The position numbers and the translations under genes were made by a program. Below are positions 34,550 through 43,211 of a stretch of 49,504 bases of DNA, in pieces (positions within the stretch are counted from its first letter, which is position 1; the number at the start of each line of letters is the position of its first letter). Origin of the DNA: JBBAGE01 sp041655055 (lineage in GTDB: Bacteria > Pseudomonadota > Alphaproteobacteria > Rhodobacterales > Rhodobacteraceae); assembly GCA_041655055.1 (NCBI GenBank), contig JBBAGE010000001.1, positions 1 through 49,504 of the forward strand. Reading direction: 5' to 3'. The notes beneath the pieces were generated by a model that did not search any database, had not been told where the DNA came from, and worked only from the letters and a program-made list of their open reading frames with translations.

Positions 34550-35017
34550 ATGCCTGTCGTCATCGACCCCGATCATATCTTTTACATCCTGTTCGATATC
34601 AGCAAGCTGAACCGGGCCGAGTTCGAACGCCGCATCGCGGGTGCCGGGCTCGATCTTACCCCGGCCGAGGCGCGGGTGCTGGGCAGCCTGTTGCGCCGTG
34701 GCCCGCTGCGCCAGCATGAAATTGCCCGCAGGCTGGATATCGGCAAGATGAACTTGACCAAGATCATCGACCGGCTCGAAGCGCGCGGCCTTGTTGCCCG
34801 ATCCGAGGCGCCCGATGACCGCCGCGCCAAGATCGTGACCCTGACCGATGCCGCCGATCCGACGCTGCAGACCATCGCCCGGATCACATCGGAAATCCGC
34901 CAGGCCGGGCGCGGCGCCCTGAGCGCCGAGGAATGGGAAAGTTTTCACCGTCTGGCCCGCACGACCCGCGAAAATCTGGCGGCGCTGGCGCAGCAAACGC
35001 AAGGTGAGCGCGAATGA
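34550..35017 (+). CDS. MarR family transcriptional regulator
   Basis: 155 residues with a winged-helix core: LTPAEARVLGSLLRRGPLRQHEIARRL, recognition helix KMNLTKIIDRLEARGLV, and wing SEAPDDRRAKIVTLT. It is probably a dimeric repressor released by a small aromatic or lipophilic ligand. The stop overlaps the next start by four bases (ATGA, 35014-35017), so it forms a pair with the efflux pump. A palindromic site overlaps its own promoter, suggesting autoregulation. Whether it also controls the CoA-transferase operon upstream is unknown; the same palindrome is not seen there. Confidence 0.9.
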   Translation: MPVVIDPDHIFYILFDISKLNRAEFERRIAGAGLDLTPAEARVLGSLLRRGPLRQHEIARRLDIGKMNLTKIIDRLEARGLVARSEAPDDRRAKIVTLTDAADPTLQTIARITSEIRQAGRGALSAEEWESFHRLARTTRENLAALAQQTQGERE

Positions 35018-36237
35018 GTGCCGCCCCCCAACCCATCATGAGCGCGCGGCGCGTGGCATTGTTCGGGGCGCTGCTTATGGCCATGGGGCCGATGGCGATG
35101 ACCCTGTTTACCCCCGCCTTGCCCGAAGTGGCGCGCACGCTGAACACCACCGACGCATCGGTCAAGATGACGATGACCGCCTATTTTGGCGGCTTTGCCT
35201 TTGCACAACTGGTCGCGGGGCCGATATCGGATGCGATCGGGCGCAGGCCCGTGGTCTTTGCCTTTGTCAGCCTGTTTCTGGTCGGCACTTTGGGCGCCGT
35301 CTTTGCCACGACGGTCGAGCTTTTGATTCTGTCGCGCTTTATTCAGGGGCTGGGGGCATCGGCGGGGATTTCGATTTCGCGCGCGCTGGTGCGCGATGTG
35401 TTCGAAGGCGATGCTGCCTCACGCATCATTAACATGATCGGGCTTATTTTGGTGGCGGGCCCGGCCTTTGGCCCCACGATCGGCGGGCTGCTGATGACGG
35501 TATTCGGCTGGCGCGCGGTCTTTGTCGGCATGTTCCTGTTCGGGGTGGCGGTCGCGGCGCTGGTGGCATTTGGCATGCGCGAAACGGTGCGCAACCCCGA
35601 CCGTAGCCGGCTTGGGCTGCGGCCGTTGTTGCGATCCTACCGGGTATTGTTGTCGAGCCGCTATTTCATCGCGGCGATTTTGGTGCAGGCCGGGATCGTC
35701 GGCGCAATCTATACGCAGGCGACGGTTTTGCCCTTTGTGATGATGGAGCGGGTCGGACTGACGCCCACGCAATTCGGGCTGGGCATGTTGCTGCAATCAA
35801 GCGGATTTCTGATCGGCTCGATCAGCGTGCGCTTTTTGATGCCGCGCCTGGGTGGGCGGCGTCTGGTCAATATCGGGATGTTCCCGTTGGCGCTTGGCAG
35901 TCTGGCGATCCTGTCGCTGCTGTTCATTGAGCCAAGCTATTTGGGGGTGATGGCGCCGATTGCGCTGTTTTCCTTCAGCAACGCCTTCGTGATGCCGGGC
36001 AATACCACCGCCGCCATGGCGCCCTTTCCCGAAATGGCCGGGGCGGCGGCGGCGTTCATGGGATTCACCCAGATGTTTCTGGGCATGACCTTCGGCACGC
36101 TGGCGGCGCTGTTTCCCAACCCGGTGATCGGGTTGGCGCTGATGACATCGCTGCTGGGCAGTGTCGCGGTGCTGGCCCATATCGTGGCGCGGCGCATGCA
36201 AAGCCAGCCGCTGGTGCTGCCCGCCGTGGGTGAATGA
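35014..36237 (+). CDS. MFS drug-resistance transporter, Bcr/CflA family
   Basis: 407 residues with about twelve membrane helices. Motif A between helices 2 and 3 reads GPISDAIGRRPVV, and the region after it (LSRFIQGLGASAGISISRALVRD) is typical of the Bcr/CflA (DHA1) drug:proton antiporters. It is translationally coupled to the MarR gene, the usual arrangement for ligand-induced efflux. Substrate unknown; a toxic intermediate or external drug is the family expectation. Confidence 0.88.
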   Translation: MSAAPQPIMSARRVALFGALLMAMGPMAMTLFTPALPEVARTLNTTDASVKMTMTAYFGGFAFAQLVAGPISDAIGRRPVVFAFVSLFLVGTLGAVFATTVELLILSRFIQGLGASAGISISRALVRDVFEGDAASRIINMIGLILVAGPAFGPTIGGLLMTVFGWRAVFVGMFLFGVAVAALVAFGMRETVRNPDRSRLGLRPLLRSYRVLLSSRYFIAAILVQAGIVGAIYTQATVLPFVMMERVGLTPTQFGLGMLLQSSGFLIGSISVRFLMPRLGGRRLVNIGMFPLALGSLAILSLLFIEPSYLGVMAPIALFSFSNAFVMPGNTTAAMAPFPEMAGAAAAFMGFTQMFLGMTFGTLAALFPNPVIGLALMTSLLGSVAVLAHIVARRMQSQPLVLPAVGE

Positions 36238-36253
36238 GCGGGCAGATGGCCGC

Positions 36254-36282
36254 TTGACCTCGGCCCGGTGCTCGCTTACCTA
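36254..36282 (+). promoter_or_regulatory. Possible promoter of the tRNA-Gly gene
   Basis: TTGACC (36254-36259), a 17-base spacer and TACCTA (36277-36282), ending ten bases before the tRNA. The -35 is good and the -10 weak. Confidence 0.4.
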
Positions 36283-36292
36283 AACCGGGTGT

Positions 36293-36366
36293 GCGGGTAT
36301 GGTGTAATGGTAGCGCCCTAGCCTTCCAAGCTAGTCGTGCGGGTTCGATTCCCGCTACCCGCTCCA
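36293..36366 (+). tRNA. tRNA-Gly (anticodon TCC)
   Basis: 74 bases including an encoded CCA end. Acceptor stem GCGGGTA/TACCCGC is perfect; the anticodon stem CTAGC/GCTAG holds the loop CTTCCAA with TCC at 36325-36327; the T arm contains GGTTCGATTCC. It reads GGA (and wobble GGG) glycine codons. Confidence 0.97.
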
Positions 36367-36463
36367 GCCTTTATCGTTGTGCATTACAAGACGCCGGGGC
36401 AAGGCCGGTTGCGGTCGCGCGCTTGCGGGGCTATTGGATGCAATGACCACGAAAGGGACAGGC

Positions 36464-38257
36464 ATGGCCGATCTGACAGCCCATTCACAGCCCGAACGCG
36501 AAAAGTCACGCAAGATCGGTGCGCTGGCGGGGCTGTGGCCCTTTATCCGGCCATATCGCGCGTTGCTGGTGCTCGCGGCTGCGGCACTGGTGCTGACGGC
36601 GGGGATATCGCTGGTGCTGCCCATTGCGGTGCGCCGTGTGGTCGATGGCTTTGGCGGCGCGGATGCGCTGCTGCTTGACGGCTATTTCGGCGCAGCGCTG
36701 GGGATTGTCGCCCTGCTCGCGCTGGGGACGGGGCTGCGCTATTATCTGGTGACGCGGCTGGGCGAACGGGTCGTGGCCGATATCCGCAAGGCGGTATTCG
36801 CGCGCGTCGTGGGACTGAGCCCCGCCTTTTACGAACGCATCATGACCGGCGAGGTTCTAAGCCGGATCACCACAGATACCACGCTGATCCTGTCGGTGAT
36901 CGGGTCGTCCGTGTCGGTGGCCTTGCGCAATGCGCTGATCTTTGTCGGTGGGCTGGTGCTGATGCTGTTCACCTCGGCCAAGCTGACGGGGCTGGTGCTG
37001 CTGATCGTGCCGGTGGTGATCGTGCCGATCATCGTTCTGGGCCGCAGGCTGCGGGTGCTGGGGCGCGAAAATCAGGATTGGATCGCCGCCTCGTCGGGCA
37101 CGGCATCCGAGGCGCTGCTGAGCGTGCAGACCGTGCAGGCCTTTACCGGCGAAGATGCCACCCGCGAACGGTTTGACGATGTGACCGAGGCATCCTTTGT
37201 TTCGGCCCGCAAGCGCATTCTGACACGGGCCATGATGACGGTGATTGTCATATCGCTGATCTTTTCGGGGGTGGTCGGTGTGCTCTGGGTCGGTGCGCAT
37301 GATGTCCGGGTCGAGGCCATGAGCATCGGCGCGCTGGTGCAATTCGTGATCTATGCGATCATGGTGGCCGGTGCCGTGGGCGCCCTGTCCGAAATCTGGA
37401 GCGAATTGCAGCGCGCCGCTGGTGCGACCGAGCGGTTGATCGAATTGCTGCGCGCCGAGGATGACGTGCGCGATCCGGCCGAACCCGAAATTCTGCCCGA
37501 ACCCGTCCGGGGCGAGATCATCTTTGAAAATGTGACCTTTCACTATCCCGCGCGCCCCGATATCGCGGCGCTCAATGGCGTGGATTTGCATGTGCGGCCC
37601 GGCGAAACCGTGGCGCTGGTTGGGCCATCGGGGGCGGGTAAAAGCACGATCATCCAGCTTTTGCAGCGGTTCTATGATCCGGGTCAGGGGCGTGTTTTGC
37701 TTGACGGGATCGACCTGCGCGATATGGCGCGGGTCGATTTTCGCCACCATATCGCGATGGTGCCCCAGGATGCCGTGATCTTTGCCGCATCCGCGCGCGA
37801 AAACATCCGCTTTGGCCGCCCCGATGCCAGCGATGCCGAGGTCGAGGCCGCCGCCCGCGCCGCCGCTGCGCATGATTTCCTGCTGGCGCTGCCCGATGGC
37901 TATGACAGCTATGTGGGCGAGCGTGGCGTCATGCTGTCAGGCGGGCAGAAACAGCGCATCGCCATTGCCCGGGCGATCTTGCGCGACGCGCCGGTATTGC
38001 TGCTGGACGAGGCCACAAGCGCGCTTGATGCCGAAAGCGAACGCGCCGTGCAAATGGCGGTGGATCAGTTATCGCGCGATCGCACCACGCTGATCGTGGC
38101 GCACCGGCTGGCCACGGTGAAAAAGGCCGACCGGATTTTGGTATTCGATCACGGCCAGATCGTGGCCGAGGGCACGCATGAATCGCTTGTGGCGCAGGGC
38201 GGGCTTTATGCGCGGCTGGCGCGGTTGCAGTTCACCGCCGGCACCGAGGCCGCCTGA
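36464..38257 (+). CDS. ABC exporter, fused membrane and ATPase domains (MsbA-like)
   Basis: 597 residues: a six-helix transmembrane domain (about 25-320) and an ATPase domain (about 355-590). ATPase motifs: A-loop tyrosine in VTFHYPARPD, Walker A VGPSGAGKSTI, Q-loop VPQDAVIFAAS, signature LSGGQKQR, Walker B VLLLDEATSALD, H-loop VAHRL. This is a homodimeric half-transporter that flips lipids or exports hydrophobic compounds. The ATG at 36464 is chosen for aaaggga upstream; in-frame ATGs at 36443 and 36377 are possible, but the latter lies only 11 bp after the tRNA. Confidence 0.9.
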   Translation: MADLTAHSQPEREKSRKIGALAGLWPFIRPYRALLVLAAAALVLTAGISLVLPIAVRRVVDGFGGADALLLDGYFGAALGIVALLALGTGLRYYLVTRLGERVVADIRKAVFARVVGLSPAFYERIMTGEVLSRITTDTTLILSVIGSSVSVALRNALIFVGGLVLMLFTSAKLTGLVLLIVPVVIVPIIVLGRRLRVLGRENQDWIAASSGTASEALLSVQTVQAFTGEDATRERFDDVTEASFVSARKRILTRAMMTVIVISLIFSGVVGVLWVGAHDVRVEAMSIGALVQFVIYAIMVAGAVGALSEIWSELQRAAGATERLIELLRAEDDVRDPAEPEILPEPVRGEIIFENVTFHYPARPDIAALNGVDLHVRPGETVALVGPSGAGKSTIIQLLQRFYDPGQGRVLLDGIDLRDMARVDFRHHIAMVPQDAVIFAASARENIRFGRPDASDAEVEAAARAAAAHDFLLALPDGYDSYVGERGVMLSGGQKQRIAIARAILRDAPVLLLDEATSALDAESERAVQMAVDQLSRDRTTLIVAHRLATVKKADRILVFDHGQIVAEGTHESLVAQGGLYARLARLQFTAGTEAA

Positions 38258-38326
38258 TCAGGCTTGCCATGCACGGACTTTGCATTAATCCTTGCCTGAA
38301 ATATCACCGGCGGGAACTATTACGCG

Positions 38327-40099
38327 ATGAGCGAGCCGTTTTCCTCGATCGATGATCCCGCGCGGATCGAAGCGCAAATGCCTTGGGCGGACCGCGATGT
38401 GGCGCGCTCGGTCTATCAGCTTGTGCGCCGCGCGCGTGATCGCCATGGCGCGGCCCCGGCGGTATCATTTCAGATCCTGTCCGACCCCAAATCCAAGGCC
38501 GAAACCCTGACCTGGCATGATCTGCATGATCAGGTGACGCAGGCGGCAAATCTGTTCCGCTCGGTGGGCGTGGGGCCGGGGGATGTGGTTGCCTGCCTGC
38601 TGCCCAATTGCCACGAAGCGCTGATCACCCAGTTGGGGGCCGCGGTGGCGGGGGTTATCTGCCCGATCAATCCGCTGCTCGAACCCGAACAGATTGCCGC
38701 GATCCTGCGCGAAGTGGGGGCAAAGGTTCTGGTCACGCTGCGGCCCTTTCCGCGCAGCGATGTCGCGCAAAAGGCGGCCGAGGCCCTGCGCCATGCCCCC
38801 GACCTGCACCACCTGTTCGAAGTTGATCTGGCGCATTATCTATCGCCGCCGCAACGCTGGCTGTTGCCGTTGCTGCGCCCGCGCCGCGCCCGCCACCACG
38901 CGCATCGGCGCGATTTCGCGACCGCGCTGGCCATGCAGCCCACCAGCCTGCAATTTCCCGATCCGCCCGAGGATCGCATCGCCGCCTGTTTCCACACCGG
39001 CGGCACCACCGGCATGCCCAAAGTGGCGCGCCACCGCGTTTCGGGGATGATCTATAACGGCTGGCTGGGCCATACGCTGCTGTTCACGCCCGATGATGTC
39101 GTGATGTGCCCGCTGCCGCTGTTTCACGTCTTTGCCTTTCAGGTGATCGTGATGGGCGCGCTGAGTTCCGGGGCGCATGTGGTGCTGCCCACGCCTGCGG
39201 GCTATCGCGGCGAGGGGGTGTTTGACAATTTCTGGGCCTTGCTTGAACGCTGGCGCGTGACCTTTATCATCACGGTGCCCACGGCGATTGCCGCGCTGAT
39301 GCAGCGCCCGGTGAATGCGGATCTGTCCACGGTCAAGATCGCTTTTTCGGGGTCGTCGGCGCTGCCGCTTGAACTGCTGCGCCGGTTTGAATCCACAACC
39401 GGCATCACGCTGGTCGAGGGTTACGGCCTGACCGAGGCCACCTGTCTGGTGTCGTGTAACCCGGTCAGCGGCCAGCGCAAGCCCGGTTCGGTCGGGTTTC
39501 GCTTTCCCTATACGGATGTGCGGATCATGGCCGATGTGCCGGGCGCCGCCCCGCGCCCCTGCGGCGTGGACGAAGTGGGCGAGATCTGCATCGCCAGCCC
39601 CGGCGTCGCCCCCGGCACGATTTACGCCACCCCGGCGCAGAACCGCGATCTGTTCCATCCCGGCGGCTATCTGCGCACCGGCGATCTGGGCCGGATCGAT
39701 GGGCAGGGCTATCTGTTCATCACCGGACGCACCAAGGATGTGATCGTGCGCGGGGGCCATAATATCGATCCCGCCACGATTGAAGATGCCCTTGCCGGCC
39801 ATCCCGAGGTCGCGCTGGTCGGCGCCATCGGTCAGCCCGATGCCTATGCGGGCGAAATCCCCTGCGCCTATGTCGAACTGGTGGCAGGGGGCAGTGCGAG
39901 CCCCGAGGAATTGCACGCCTATGCTGCCCGCCATGTGCCCGAGCGCGCGGCCATCCCGCGCCATATCGAAATCCTGCCGGAATTGCCGAAAACGGCCGTG
40001 GGCAAGGTGTTCAAACCCGATCTGCGCCGCCGCGCGATTGCGCGCGTTTATGATCAGGCGCTGGCTACGCAGGTGTGGACGCCCGCGTGGCCGAGGTGA
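38327..40099 (+). CDS. Acyl-CoA synthetase with frameshifted C terminus
   Basis: 590 residues as read. An AMP-forming acyl-CoA ligase: P-loop FHTGGTTGMPKVARH (about residue 223), VEGYGLTEATCLVS, YLRTGDLGRIDGQGYLFITGRTKDVI, and acylation lysine in LPKTAVGKVFKPDLR. Fatty or aryl acid substrate unknown. The last 11 residues (TQVWTPAWPR) are not family-like, whereas the next frame continues with a family-like tail to 40209. One missing base near 40067-40071 explains it. The acylation lysine lies before the shift, so partial activity is possible. It starts 69 bp after the ABC exporter gene; the gap has no clear terminator. Confidence 0.87.
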   Translation: MSEPFSSIDDPARIEAQMPWADRDVARSVYQLVRRARDRHGAAPAVSFQILSDPKSKAETLTWHDLHDQVTQAANLFRSVGVGPGDVVACLLPNCHEALITQLGAAVAGVICPINPLLEPEQIAAILREVGAKVLVTLRPFPRSDVAQKAAEALRHAPDLHHLFEVDLAHYLSPPQRWLLPLLRPRRARHHAHRRDFATALAMQPTSLQFPDPPEDRIAACFHTGGTTGMPKVARHRVSGMIYNGWLGHTLLFTPDDVVMCPLPLFHVFAFQVIVMGALSSGAHVVLPTPAGYRGEGVFDNFWALLERWRVTFIITVPTAIAALMQRPVNADLSTVKIAFSGSSALPLELLRRFESTTGITLVEGYGLTEATCLVSCNPVSGQRKPGSVGFRFPYTDVRIMADVPGAAPRPCGVDEVGEICIASPGVAPGTIYATPAQNRDLFHPGGYLRTGDLGRIDGQGYLFITGRTKDVIVRGGHNIDPATIEDALAGHPEVALVGAIGQPDAYAGEIPCAYVELVAGGSASPEELHAYAARHVPERAAIPRHIEILPELPKTAVGKVFKPDLRRRAIARVYDQALATQVWTPAWPR

Positions 40100-40209
40100 T
40101 CGAAGACCGCCAGCGCGGGCTGATCGCCCGGTTGACCGGCACCGCCAGCGATACCGAAATTACCCAAGTGCTGGGCAGTTTTACCCGCCCGTGGGAACGC
40201 CGCGGCTAA
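40070..40209 (+). pseudogene. Out-of-frame C-terminal tail of the acyl-CoA synthetase
   Basis: From 40072 the adjacent frame reads GVDARVAEVIEDRQRG and continues for 45 codons, ending TRPWERRG before the TAA at 40207-40209. This is the expected helical tail of this ligase group, following ...YDQALA in the main frame. It is separated from it by a one-base deletion, or by a sequencing error in the read. Confidence 0.8.
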
Positions 40210-40341
40210 GCACCGCCAAAATCGTTGTCGGAACGCCAACTGCATGTTAGCATCAGATTGTTTTCCAAGACGTTAATTTTGATCATCGGATTTTAGCGGG
40301 CCGCGCCCCGATTTTGCCGGCCCCGCCCAAGCGAGTGGTGC

Positions 40342-41799
40342 ATGGTACGATCTGTTTCATTAGCGATGCTTTATGGTGCCGCATTTTTCGCGATGATTTG
40401 GCCGGGGCTTTGGAACGGCCAGTATTTTTGGTTTCACGACAGCCTGGCCTATCTAAGTGGCGGACAACAGGCGGTGAACCTGGTGTGGCCTTTTGCATCG
40501 GCATTGGGCGATGCGCTTGCAACCACCCGGATCGGGATCGCGGCCGAGTTTGCCGAAATATCGGGTGGCGCAAAAGATACTGTCGCCGGGGGGCGGTCGG
40601 TTTATTATGGGGCTTTGATTTTTCTGACGGGCGCTATTGGCACGCTTTGGCTGGGCGTGGCGCTGCAAACCCTGCTGCTTATGGCGGTCATTCATATCGC
40701 CCTTTGGCCCGTTCTGGCGCGGCAGTGTTTTGCAATTCCGATTGTGATGATATTTGTCGGGGTCGCGACGGCGGCCAGCTTTTTCACCGTCTATTTGATG
40801 CCCGATATTTTTGCCCCCATTGCAATATTGGCAAGCGCAAGCCTTATTGCTTTCTGGCAGAACCATTCGGTTCCCGCGCGTATCTTTTTGACAGTTGCGG
40901 TTGCGCTAAGTTGTATGTTCCACAACAGCCATATTCTTTTGGTTTTTCTGATACTGGTTATCAGCGCGGCGGTTCAGGTGTTTAGCCGCATACCTGATTT
41001 CATGCGATCCGCCAGCGTGATTGCCGCATCAATCATCATCGGCTTGGGCGCTATTGTGGCCACATCTATTGCAACCGAACGGAATTTGGGAAAGCGGCTG
41101 GCCTCGCCGCCCTTTTTAACCGCGCGTGTATTGGCGGACGGGCCGGGGGTGGCTTATCTGGCCGATTCGTGCCCCAATTCGGGTTTTGTGCTATGCGCAC
41201 GTCTGGATCATTTGCCGGTGGACAGCGACACATTCTTGTGGAGCACCGATCCCGAGCGCGGCATTTACAAATCGCTTTCATTTCCAGAACGCGAAGCCTT
41301 GCGCGATGAACAGGTTCGCTTTGTCATTGGTGCAGTTTCCTTTGCCCCCGAGGAGCAGATCCTTGCGTCAACCGGCAATTTCATGTCTCAGCTCGTGATG
41401 TTCGACGTTACCGAATTTGCATATTCGCCGGGATTGTTGGCAGATTTATCTGCACGTCTGCCGAAAGATATCGCCGGCAAAGCCCAAGAAAGCAGGCTGG
41501 GCCGCAGCGTTTTCGATTTGGCCGCCGTTAGCAGGGCGCAGCTTGGCATCGTTATTATTGCCATGGCGGGGCTTTTATTAGTTTTTGCCAACCCCACCTT
41601 GCGAAACTCGGTGTTCACACCAAACGCGCCCAAAGGGCTGGGCTTGTTTGCATTCCTGATCATTTTTGGCATCGTCGCGAATGCCGCCGTAACCGGTATC
41701 CTGTCAACGCCCCATGACCGATATGCCGCGCGGGTGATCTGGCTGTTGCCGCTTTTGGCGGCGGTTTTGTTTCTGACAACAAGAAAGGAGACCCCATGA
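40342..41799 (+). CDS. Multi-span membrane protein, GtrC/GT-C-like glycosyltransferase candidate
   Basis: 485 residues with about nine or ten membrane helices and a large extracytoplasmic loop (about 245-385) carrying Cys pairs (DSCPNSGFVLCARLDH). The sequence is not closely recognised. The early WFHDSLAYLSGGQQ and the helix/loop plan resemble polyprenol-sugar-dependent GT-C enzymes, where an acidic residue in the first loop is catalytic. The following two genes encode GtrB-like and GtrA-like proteins, so this is probably the specific transferase of a Gtr module. Codon use is visibly richer in A/T than the neighbours. Overlaps gtrB by ATGA. Confidence 0.65.
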   Translation: MVRSVSLAMLYGAAFFAMIWPGLWNGQYFWFHDSLAYLSGGQQAVNLVWPFASALGDALATTRIGIAAEFAEISGGAKDTVAGGRSVYYGALIFLTGAIGTLWLGVALQTLLLMAVIHIALWPVLARQCFAIPIVMIFVGVATAASFFTVYLMPDIFAPIAILASASLIAFWQNHSVPARIFLTVAVALSCMFHNSHILLVFLILVISAAVQVFSRIPDFMRSASVIAASIIIGLGAIVATSIATERNLGKRLASPPFLTARVLADGPGVAYLADSCPNSGFVLCARLDHLPVDSDTFLWSTDPERGIYKSLSFPEREALRDEQVRFVIGAVSFAPEEQILASTGNFMSQLVMFDVTEFAYSPGLLADLSARLPKDIAGKAQESRLGRSVFDLAAVSRAQLGIVIIAMAGLLLVFANPTLRNSVFTPNAPKGLGLFAFLIIFGIVANAAVTGILSTPHDRYAARVIWLLPLLAAVLFLTTRKETP

Positions 41800-42776
41800 A
41801 GGATCAAGAGGCCGATTTTCTTGTGGTAGATCAAAGCTTTGCGCATTTGTTTGAAGTTGCTGTGATCATTCCCTGTTATAACGAGGCGGCCGCAATTGGC
41901 AAAGTTATCGCCGATTTTCGCCATTATTTACCCGATGCGAAAATATATGTTTACGATAATAATTCCACCGACGACACAGCCGCTGTCGCGCGCAAAGCCG
42001 GCGCGATCGTGCGACACGAATATCGGCAAGGAAAAGGCTTTGTCATTCGCCGCATGTTCGCCGATATCGAGGCCGATATCTATATCATGGTCGATGGTGA
42101 TGATACCTATGATGCCTCCATTGCACCAAATATGGTCAAATTGATGATCGATCAGGGACTTGATCTGGTGAATGCCACAAGGAATGAAGGCGGACAAAGC
42201 ATCTATCGCCCGGGTCATCGGTTTGGCAATGTCATGCTTTCCACGATGGTGGCCTTGATCTTTGGGCAGGGGATTAAGGATATGCTGTCGGGATACAGGG
42301 TGTTTTCCCGCCGTTTTGTCAAATCATTCCCGATCATGTCGCAAGGTTTTGAAATTGAAACCGAGTTGACGGTGCATTCGCTTGAACTTGCCATGCCCAT
42401 GGGCGATGTTCCCTGCCGGATCACGGATCGCCCGGCCGGTTCAACCAGCAAACTTTCGACATTTCGCGATGGTTGGCGGATATTGGTGATGATCCTGTCC
42501 TTGCTCAAGGAAGAAAAGCCATTCGCATTCTTTGGCGGCATTGCCATCGCACTGGTGCTGCTATCGCTGGCGCTGGGGCTTCCGGTGATCATGCATTATT
42601 TCGATACTGGCACGGTCCCGCGTTTGCCGACCGCATTACTGGCGGCATCGATCATGCTGGTGGCGTTCATGTCATTCGCGATGGGGTTGATTTTGCAGAC
42701 GGTGACACGGGGCCGCAAGGAAATGAAGCGGCTGCATTATCTGGCAAGCCCCGGGATCAGCGCCGGCCCGTTATGA
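41796..42776 (+). CDS. Family 2 polyprenyl-phosphate glycosyltransferase (GtrB/DPM1-like)
   Basis: 326 residues. GT-A domain: VIIPCYNEAAAIGKVI, VYDNNSTDDTAAVARKAGA, metal-binding DGDDTYD (about residue 97), SGYRVFSRRFVKSFP and QGFEIETELTVHSLE. Two C-terminal membrane helices follow (about 240-305). It would attach a sugar to undecaprenyl phosphate at the inner face of the membrane. Coupled to both neighbours by 4-base overlaps, first to the GtrC-like gene and then to gtrA. Confidence 0.87.
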   Translation: MKDQEADFLVVDQSFAHLFEVAVIIPCYNEAAAIGKVIADFRHYLPDAKIYVYDNNSTDDTAAVARKAGAIVRHEYRQGKGFVIRRMFADIEADIYIMVDGDDTYDASIAPNMVKLMIDQGLDLVNATRNEGGQSIYRPGHRFGNVMLSTMVALIFGQGIKDMLSGYRVFSRRFVKSFPIMSQGFEIETELTVHSLELAMPMGDVPCRITDRPAGSTSKLSTFRDGWRILVMILSLLKEEKPFAFFGGIAIALVLLSLALGLPVIMHYFDTGTVPRLPTALLAASIMLVAFMSFAMGLILQTVTRGRKEMKRLHYLASPGISAGPL

Positions 42777-43171
42777 TGCGCGGCACCCAATTCCTGCGAT
42801 TTCTGATCGTTGGCAGCATCGGATTCATTATCGATGCGGGCCTGCTTGTGCTGCTGGTTTATCGCGGCATCGATCCCTATTGGGGTCGTGTGATCAGTTT
42901 TGCCTGCGCGGTGGGGGTGACATTCCTGTTGAACCGCGCATGGACCTTTCGCGAAATTCATTCAAGCGGCAAAACCAGTCAGGCCATGCAATATATCCTG
43001 ACGCAAATCTTTGGCATGGCGATCAATTACGCGATATATGCGTCCGTCATTCGCACAGTGGGAACGGCACCAATCGCCGCCTTATTCGGCGTGGCCGCCG
43101 GATCAATGGTCGCGCTGATATTCAATTACAACGTCAACCGCTTGTGGGTATTTCCCGCGCGGGGCCGGTAG
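42773..43171 (+). CDS. GtrA family flippase-like protein
   Basis: 132 residues with four membrane helices and the GtrA signature FLRFLIVGSIGFIIDAGLLVLL, then FLLNRAWTFRE and FNYNVNRLWVF. GtrA proteins are thought to flip undecaprenyl-phosphate sugars to the periplasmic side. The ATG at 42773 overlaps the gtrB stop; the start reads ATG-ATG. Last gene of the three-gene operon and followed by a terminator. Confidence 0.9.
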   Translation: MMRGTQFLRFLIVGSIGFIIDAGLLVLLVYRGIDPYWGRVISFACAVGVTFLLNRAWTFREIHSSGKTSQAMQYILTQIFGMAINYAIYASVIRTVGTAPIAALFGVAAGSMVALIFNYNVNRLWVFPARGR

Positions 43172-43211
43172 TGGCGCGGCAGCTTTGGCCGCCGCGCCAT
43201 GTTGTTTTATT
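43172..43211 (+). terminator. Rho-independent terminator of the gtr-like operon
   Basis: tggcgcggc (43172-43180) pairs perfectly with gccgcgcca (43191-43199) around a 10-base loop, then tgttgttttatt. It begins one base after the gtrA stop and runs into the 3' end of the convergent binding-protein gene. Confidence 0.85.
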
